Below are positions 60,038 to 64,000 of a stretch of 64,000 bases of DNA, one piece after another. The notes beneath the pieces were generated by a model, which was not told the DNA's origin, did not search any database, and worked only from the letters and a program-made list of their open reading frames with translations. Made by a program: the position numbers and the translations under genes. The stretch's first letter is position 1. Each line of letters starts with the position of its first letter. The stretch lies in contig NZ_CP140706.1 in assembly GCF_034555375.1 (NCBI RefSeq), positions 5,679,001 through 5,743,000 of the forward strand, read 5' to 3'. This stretch comes from Pseudomonas sp. B33.4 (lineage in GTDB: Bacteria; Pseudomonadota; Gammaproteobacteria; Pseudomonadales; Pseudomonadaceae).

Positions 60038-60877
60038 ATGAGCGAAGATCGATCGAGCAACGGGCAGAAGTCATGGCTGGGTAAACTGACCCAGGCTTTT
60101 GCCCACGAGCCGAAGAACCGTCAGGAGCTCCTCGAGCTGCTGCGTGATGCACATCAGAACAAACTGCTGGACAGCGAAGCGCTGGCCATCGTCGAAGGCG
60201 CCATTCAGGTGGCTGACCTGCAAGTACGCGACATCATGGTGCCGCGCTCGCAGATGATCAGCATCAAGGCGACCCAGACACCCCGTGAATTCCTCCCGGC
60301 CGTGGTCGACTCGGCCCACTCGCGCTATCCGGTCATCGGCGAGAGCCATGACGACGTGATGGGCGTGCTGCTGGCCAAGGATCTGCTACCACTGATCCTC
60401 AAGGAGAACGGCGACAGCTTCAACATCAAGGATCTGCTGCGCCCGGCCACCTTCGTGCCGGAGTCCAAGCGTCTGAACGTGTTGCTGCGTGAATTCCGCG
60501 CCAACCACAACCACATGGCCATCGTCATTGACGAATACGGCGGTGTGGCCGGTCTGGTGACCATCGAGGACGTGCTGGAACAGATCGTTGGCGATATCGA
60601 AGACGAGCACGACGTCGAAGAAGACAGCTACATCAAGCCGCTGCCCAGTGGCGACTTCCTGATCAAGGCCCTGACGCCAATCGAGAACTTCAACGAGTTC
60701 TTCGACAGCGAATTCTCCGACGATGAGTTCGACACCGTCGGCGGTCTGGTGATGAGCGCATTCGGGCACTTGCCAAAACGCAACGAAATCACTGAAATCG
60801 GCGCCTATCGCTTCCGCATTCTGAACGCCGACAGCCGTCGGATTCACTTGCTGCGACTGACCCCAATCGCCCGGTAA
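60038..60877 (+). CDS. corC: CorC/YbeX, CBS-domain transporter-associated protein
   Basis: 279 residues. Two CBS motifs (VADLQVRDIMVPRSQM... and NIKDLLRPATFVPESKRL) bind adenine nucleotide, and a CorC_HlyC domain occupies the C-terminus (DSEFSDDEFDTVGGLVMSAFGHLPKRNE). No membrane helix is present. It is linked to magnesium/cobalt resistance and, in E. coli, ribosome homeostasis. In an operon with ybeZ, ybeY and lnt. Confidence 0.95.
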   Translation: MSEDRSSNGQKSWLGKLTQAFAHEPKNRQELLELLRDAHQNKLLDSEALAIVEGAIQVADLQVRDIMVPRSQMISIKATQTPREFLPAVVDSAHSRYPVIGESHDDVMGVLLAKDLLPLILKENGDSFNIKDLLRPATFVPESKRLNVLLREFRANHNHMAIVIDEYGGVAGLVTIEDVLEQIVGDIEDEHDVEEDSYIKPLPSGDFLIKALTPIENFNEFFDSEFSDDEFDTVGGLVMSAFGHLPKRNEITEIGAYRFRILNADSRRIHLLRLTPIAR

Positions 60878-60894
60878 TAAATCTAAGGACTGAA

Positions 60895-62418
60895 ATGCGC
60901 TGGACAACCCGCCCCGGCTGGCCCGGTAACCTGCTGGCCGTGGCGGCCGGTGCAATCACCACCTTCGCTCTGGCACCTTTCAACATCTGGCCGCTGGCTT
61001 TGCTGGCGGTCGGTCTGTTCTATGCCGGTTTGCGCGAGCTGAGCCCGCGTCAGGCACTGGGCCGTGGCTGGTGCTTCGGTTTCGGCCTGTTCGGTGCCGG
61101 CACCAGCTGGATCTATTACAGCATCCACCACTTCGGCGGTGCTTCGGTGTTGCTGGCCGGGTTCCTGATGCTGCTGTTTACGGCGGCGATTGCCTGGTTC
61201 TTCGCGCTGCCGGCGTGGCTATGGGCGCGCTGGTTGCGCCGTAACGAAGCACCGGTGGCGGATGCCTTGGCGTTTGCTGCGTTGTGGGTCGCTCAGGAAA
61301 TGTTTCGCGGCTGGTTCCTCACCGGTTTCCCTTGGCTGTACTCCGGTTACAGCCAGCTCGACGGCCCGCTGTCGGGCCTCGCGCCAGTCGGCGGCATGTG
61401 GCTGGTGTCGTTCGTGCTGGCACTGACGGCTGCGCTGATCTACAACGCACCGCGCTTGCTGCAAACCGGTCGCAAAGCTTTTGTGGTTGCCGGTCTGGTG
61501 CTGCTGATCGGGCCGTGGGCAGCGGGCATTGCGCTCAAGGGCTACGCTTGGACCAGTCCGTCCGGCGCGCCGCTGAGCGTTGCCGCGATTCAGGGCAACG
61601 TCGCACAGAGCATGAAATGGGATCCGGCTGAGCTCAACGCGCAGTTGGCCTTGTATCGCGATTTGAGCTTCCGTTCGAAACCGGTGGATCTGCTGATCTG
61701 GCCGGAAACCGCCGTACCGGTACTGAAGGAGTCCGCCGAGGGCTACCTGAGCATGATGGGCACCTTCGCTGCCGAGCGTAAATCGGCGCTGATCACTGGT
61801 GTGCCGATCCGCGAAACGGTTCGTCACGAAAAACGTTTCTTCAACGGCATCACCGTGGTCGGTGAAGGCGACGGCACTTATCTGAAGCAGAAACTGGTGC
61901 CGTTCGGCGAGTACGTGCCGCTGCAGGACATCCTGCGAGGCTTGATCGCCTTCTTCGATTTGCCGATGTCCGACTTCGCCCGTGGTCCGGCGGATCAGGC
62001 GCTGTTGCAGGCCAAGGGTTACCAGATTGCGCCGTTCATCTGCTATGAAGTGGTGTACCCGGACTTCGCCGCGGGTTTGTCAGCGCGCAGTGATTTGCTG
62101 CTGACGATCAGCAACGACACCTGGTTCGGCACCTCGATCGGTCCGCTGCAACATTTGCAGATGGCGCAGATGCGCGCACTGGAGGCCGGACGCTGGATGA
62201 TCCGCGCAACCAACAACGGCGTGACCGGACTGATCAACCCGTTCGGGCAGATCACCGAGCAGATTCCGCAGTTCGAACAGGGCGTGCTGTACGGCGAAGT
62301 GGTGCCGATGCACAACCTGACGCCGTATCTGCAATATCGCTCGTGGCCGCTGATGATTGTCTGCCTGGTGCTGTTTGGCTGGGCGCTGATGGCGAGCCGG
62401 ATGTCGAAAACCCTTTAA
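60895..62418 (+). CDS. lnt: Apolipoprotein N-acyltransferase
   Basis: Inner-membrane enzyme adding the third acyl chain to lipoproteins. 507 residues: about seven N-terminal and one C-terminal helices around a nitrilase-fold domain. The catalytic triad is visible: Glu in LIWPETAVP, Lys in KQKLVPFGEYVPL and Cys in PFICYEVVYPD. It closes the operon ybeZ-ybeY-corC-lnt, 17 bp after corC. Confidence 0.97.
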   Translation: MRWTTRPGWPGNLLAVAAGAITTFALAPFNIWPLALLAVGLFYAGLRELSPRQALGRGWCFGFGLFGAGTSWIYYSIHHFGGASVLLAGFLMLLFTAAIAWFFALPAWLWARWLRRNEAPVADALAFAALWVAQEMFRGWFLTGFPWLYSGYSQLDGPLSGLAPVGGMWLVSFVLALTAALIYNAPRLLQTGRKAFVVAGLVLLIGPWAAGIALKGYAWTSPSGAPLSVAAIQGNVAQSMKWDPAELNAQLALYRDLSFRSKPVDLLIWPETAVPVLKESAEGYLSMMGTFAAERKSALITGVPIRETVRHEKRFFNGITVVGEGDGTYLKQKLVPFGEYVPLQDILRGLIAFFDLPMSDFARGPADQALLQAKGYQIAPFICYEVVYPDFAAGLSARSDLLLTISNDTWFGTSIGPLQHLQMAQMRALEAGRWMIRATNNGVTGLINPFGQITEQIPQFEQGVLYGEVVPMHNLTPYLQYRSWPLMIVCLVLFGWALMASRMSKTL

Positions 62419-62420
62419 AG

Positions 62421-62507
62421 CAAAAGATCGCAGCCTGCGGCAGCTCCTACACGGGATTTGTATTCAATCCTTGTAGGAGCTGCCGCAGGCTGCGATCTTT
62501 TGATCTT
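62421..62507. repeat. REP doublet, family B, outward-type
   Basis: AAAAGATCGCAGCCTGCGGC and its complement, between convergent lnt and the DUF218 gene. The right arm reaches the stop codon of the latter, as for the copy at 17597. Confidence 0.9.
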
Positions 62508-63268
62508 CAGCGGTAAAACAGTGAATACCCCACCTGCCCCACCGCCTCATTCAGCAACTGCCCGCTCTGCCAGATTGATTTGAATTCCGGCAGCCAGCCA
62601 CCAAAGGGCCTTGCATTATCGGTCCCCAGAAATCCGACCGGCGCCGGTACTACTTCAAATCCCGCCTGCTGAAAACTCCACACCGAGCGCGGCATGTGCC
62701 AGGCCTGAGTGACGACAACCACGCGTTTGATCCCTTGCGGCAACAGTATGTCGGCGGTGAATTTGGCGTTTTCCCACGTGGTACGGCTTTCACCTTCCTG
62801 CCAGCGCACCGTCACACCGAAATCGTCACGCAATGAATCCGCCATCAACTTCGCCTCGGTCGGCGGCGTACCGTAATGCAAGCCACCCGTGGTCAGAATC
62901 GGCAGGCCCGACGCCTTGGCCAGCCGCGCCGCATAACGCTGACGCTCAAGCCCCACGCCAGTCGGCTGATCCTCACCCCACGCCAGATCACCACGCTCGC
63001 GCCCGGAGCCCAACACCACAATGGCATCGGCACGTTGTGCCAGCGTTGCCCACTCCTCACGGGTCAATGGCGCTTCGCGCTCCAGCGCTTTGGCGCCCCA
63101 CTGCACCACGACCGGCAGGCTCATCAGCCACAATCCGCCAAAGCCAAGCGCAAAGCACACGCCAGCCAGGCGCGGCCGCGAGCGGCGCAACCACCACGCA
63201 GCCAGCAACAGCAGCAAGAGAATGCCGGGCGGCAATAAAAGTTGTTTGATGAAATAACGAAAGGGCAT
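62507..63268 (-). CDS. DUF218 (YdcF/ElyC-like) membrane protein
   Basis: 253 residues: two N-terminal helices (QLLLPPGILLLLLLAAWWL and LAGVCFALGFGGLWLMSLPVVV) and a DUF218 domain opening with ADAIVVLGSGRERGDLAWGEDQP. ENAKFTADILLPQGIKRVVVVTQAWHMPRSVWSF completes the fold. ElyC-like proteins help envelope or peptidoglycan precursor homeostasis. ATG 63268 has GGAG 7 nt upstream; the longer reading frame upstream is not needed. Confidence 0.9.
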   Translation of the reverse strand: MPFRYFIKQLLLPPGILLLLLLAAWWLRRSRPRLAGVCFALGFGGLWLMSLPVVVQWGAKALEREAPLTREEWATLAQRADAIVVLGSGRERGDLAWGEDQPTGVGLERQRYAARLAKASGLPILTTGGLHYGTPPTEAKLMADSLRDDFGVTVRWQEGESRTTWENAKFTADILLPQGIKRVVVVTQAWHMPRSVWSFQQAGFEVVPAPVGFLGTDNARPFGGWLPEFKSIWQSGQLLNEAVGQVGYSLFYR

Positions 63269-63372
63269 CGAGCATCTCCAGAGATGCCCGAAGCCTAAGA
63301 GTGTTAATAAAGCGTTACAACCAATAGGTGGGATCCTGTAGAAAAAGATCCGGTTCTTGACCTGCCATGCGC

Positions 63373-63696
63373 TTACTTGGCCTGCAAAGAGCGAACCTTG
63401 ACGGTGTCTCTGCCGGGCGCCTTGTCCTTGAGCCAGATGACCTTGGCCGAATGTGCTGCATCGAGCTGCTTCACTGCTTGTGACAGGCATCCGTGCGTTT
63501 CACGTTCACTACGATCCAGATAGGCCTTGACCAGTTTGAACTCAGCGGGGCTCAAGCCACGCAATTCCAGTTCCAGGGGGCGCTCGTCGCGCAGCCGGTC
63601 AGCGGTTTTTACAGCGTCCAGGGCCATACCCAGACGATCGATCAACCTCTCGTACAACTCGGGTTTAGTCACGTTTTTTTGCCGTTGCTCCACCAT
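63373..63696 (-). CDS. Small conserved protein of unknown function
   Basis: 107 residues, charged and helical (KPELYERLIDRLGMALDAVKTADRLRDERPLELELRGLSPAEFKLVKAYLDRSERETHG), no signal or membrane segment. GAGG lies upstream of ATG 63696. It sits between the DUF218 gene and leuS, a position conserved in Pseudomonas as far as I recall. Not identified further. Confidence 0.75.
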   Translation of the reverse strand: MVEQRQKNVTKPELYERLIDRLGMALDAVKTADRLRDERPLELELRGLSPAEFKLVKAYLDRSERETHGCLSQAVKQLDAAHSAKVIWLKDKAPGRDTVKVRSLQAK

Positions 63697-63951
63697 CCCT
63701 CACCTCATTGAAGATAAGACTCACTCCCCAGTTAGAGCTTAGCTTCGCTGCACAAACCGGCTGCACGCCGCGACCAACGGCCCTCGCCACGGATTGGCCG
63801 GGAAAAACAGCTGTAATCAGGGTTTCCCTAGGCCAAGCGCGGTCATGTATGCTACGGCGCTTCCTGTAATTCCACTTCCAGCTCGTCCGGGCCAACCCCG
63901 GAACCTGCGTTGAAGAGGATTAGGCCACCCCTATCCAGTACAAAAGTAGCC

Positions 63952-64000
63952 ATGCACGAACAATATCAGCCCCGTGAAATCGAAGCCGCCGCCCAGTCGT
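63952..64000 (+). CDS. leuS: Leucyl-tRNA synthetase, first codons (truncated by window edge)
   Basis: The first 16 codons read MHEQYQPREIEAAAQS, identical to the known start of Pseudomonas LeuS. The position after lnt and two small genes also fits. The rest lies outside the window. No ribosome-binding site of note; upstream 63697-63951 has no other gene. Confidence 0.9.
   Translation, partial: MHEQYQPREIEAAAQS

Noticed and set aside
3417..62507. CRISPR array
   Set aside because: The repeats are dispersed palindromic REPs at single sites, with no regular spacer array and no cas genes.
1..64000. Genomic island or prophage
   Set aside because: No integrase, tRNA attachment site, transposase or phage structural gene, and gene order is largely that of core Pseudomonas chromosome.

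Overview
The window is a stretch of core and near-core chromosome from a fluorescent Pseudomonas, most likely the P. fluorescens group. Three things point there: the gene orders thiD-thiE-hemL and miaB-ybeZ-ybeY-corC-lnt...leuS, very high protein similarity to remembered Pseudomonas families, and many Pseudomonas-type REP palindromes (units such as GGAGTGAGCCTGCTCGCGA and GTAGGAGCTGCCGAAGGCTG). I see no prophage, integrase, transposase, CRISPR array, rRNA or tRNA gene. The window starts inside an NCS2 purine permease gene and ends in the first 16 codons of leuS.

Layout. 1-1.9 kb: permease and trmA, closed by a terminator. 2.1-7.9 kb: a quinate/shikimate catabolic block. It holds a type II dehydroquinase (aroQ), a shikimate dehydrogenase variant (aroE), a TetR regulator, the two-domain 3-dehydroshikimate dehydratase quiC and a divergent MFS importer. 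Together these would turn imported hydroaromatic acids into protocatechuate. 8.0-14.6 kb: a second catabolic cluster whose substrate I cannot name. A minus-strand set (Gfo/Idh oxidoreductase, sugar-isomerase-like TIM barrel, EamA permease) and a plus-strand pair (FAD dehydrogenase, aldo-keto reductase) flank an IclR regulator. 14.7-30.6 kb: housekeeping and stand-alone genes, including a tandem pair of YpfJ zinc metalloproteases, tesB, a GNAT/HDAC head-to-head pair, rhlE, a NYN-nuclease/exonuclease pair and an orphan glycosyltransferase. 30.8-39.4 kb: a nitrate/taurine-type ABC importer, an aldehyde dehydrogenase with a divergent LysR regulator, and an HxlR regulator with an MFS and an EamA exporter. 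39.4-50.2 kb: hrpB, a cation diffusion facilitator, an N/Q-rich DUF6515 protein, an Lrp-type regulator, rluE, amn and an AidB-like acyl-CoA dehydrogenase. 50.3-64 kb: a 7TMR-DISM hybrid sensor kinase, thiD-thiE-hemL, a Sel1 protein, miaB, the ybeZ-ybeY-corC-lnt operon, a DUF218 protein and the start of leuS.

The most interesting signals are regulatory. (1) Four translation starts in the two neighbouring catabolic clusters (aroQ, the MFS importer, the Gfo/Idh gene, the FAD dehydrogenase) each have an exact AANAANAA stretch just upstream of the ribosome-binding site, the pattern bound by Hfq with Crc in Pseudomonas. (2) A 15-bp IclR-like palindrome (TGGAAT-N3-ATTCCA) lies between iclR and the FAD dehydrogenase, and a near copy lies in front of the Gfo/Idh operon, so the two arms of the unnamed cluster look like one regulon. 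(3) A near-perfect 14-bp palindrome between quiC and the MFS gene is a candidate TetR operator. (4) A minus-strand region of about 255 nt divergent from the Lrp-type gene holds a 26-codon Ile-rich reading frame and a strong terminator, and looks like an unannotated leader or small RNA. (5) Several non-REP repeats look like small mobile elements. One has 25-bp perfect terminal inverted repeats around a second nested inverted repeat just upstream of hrpB. Another is present twice with its core inverted.
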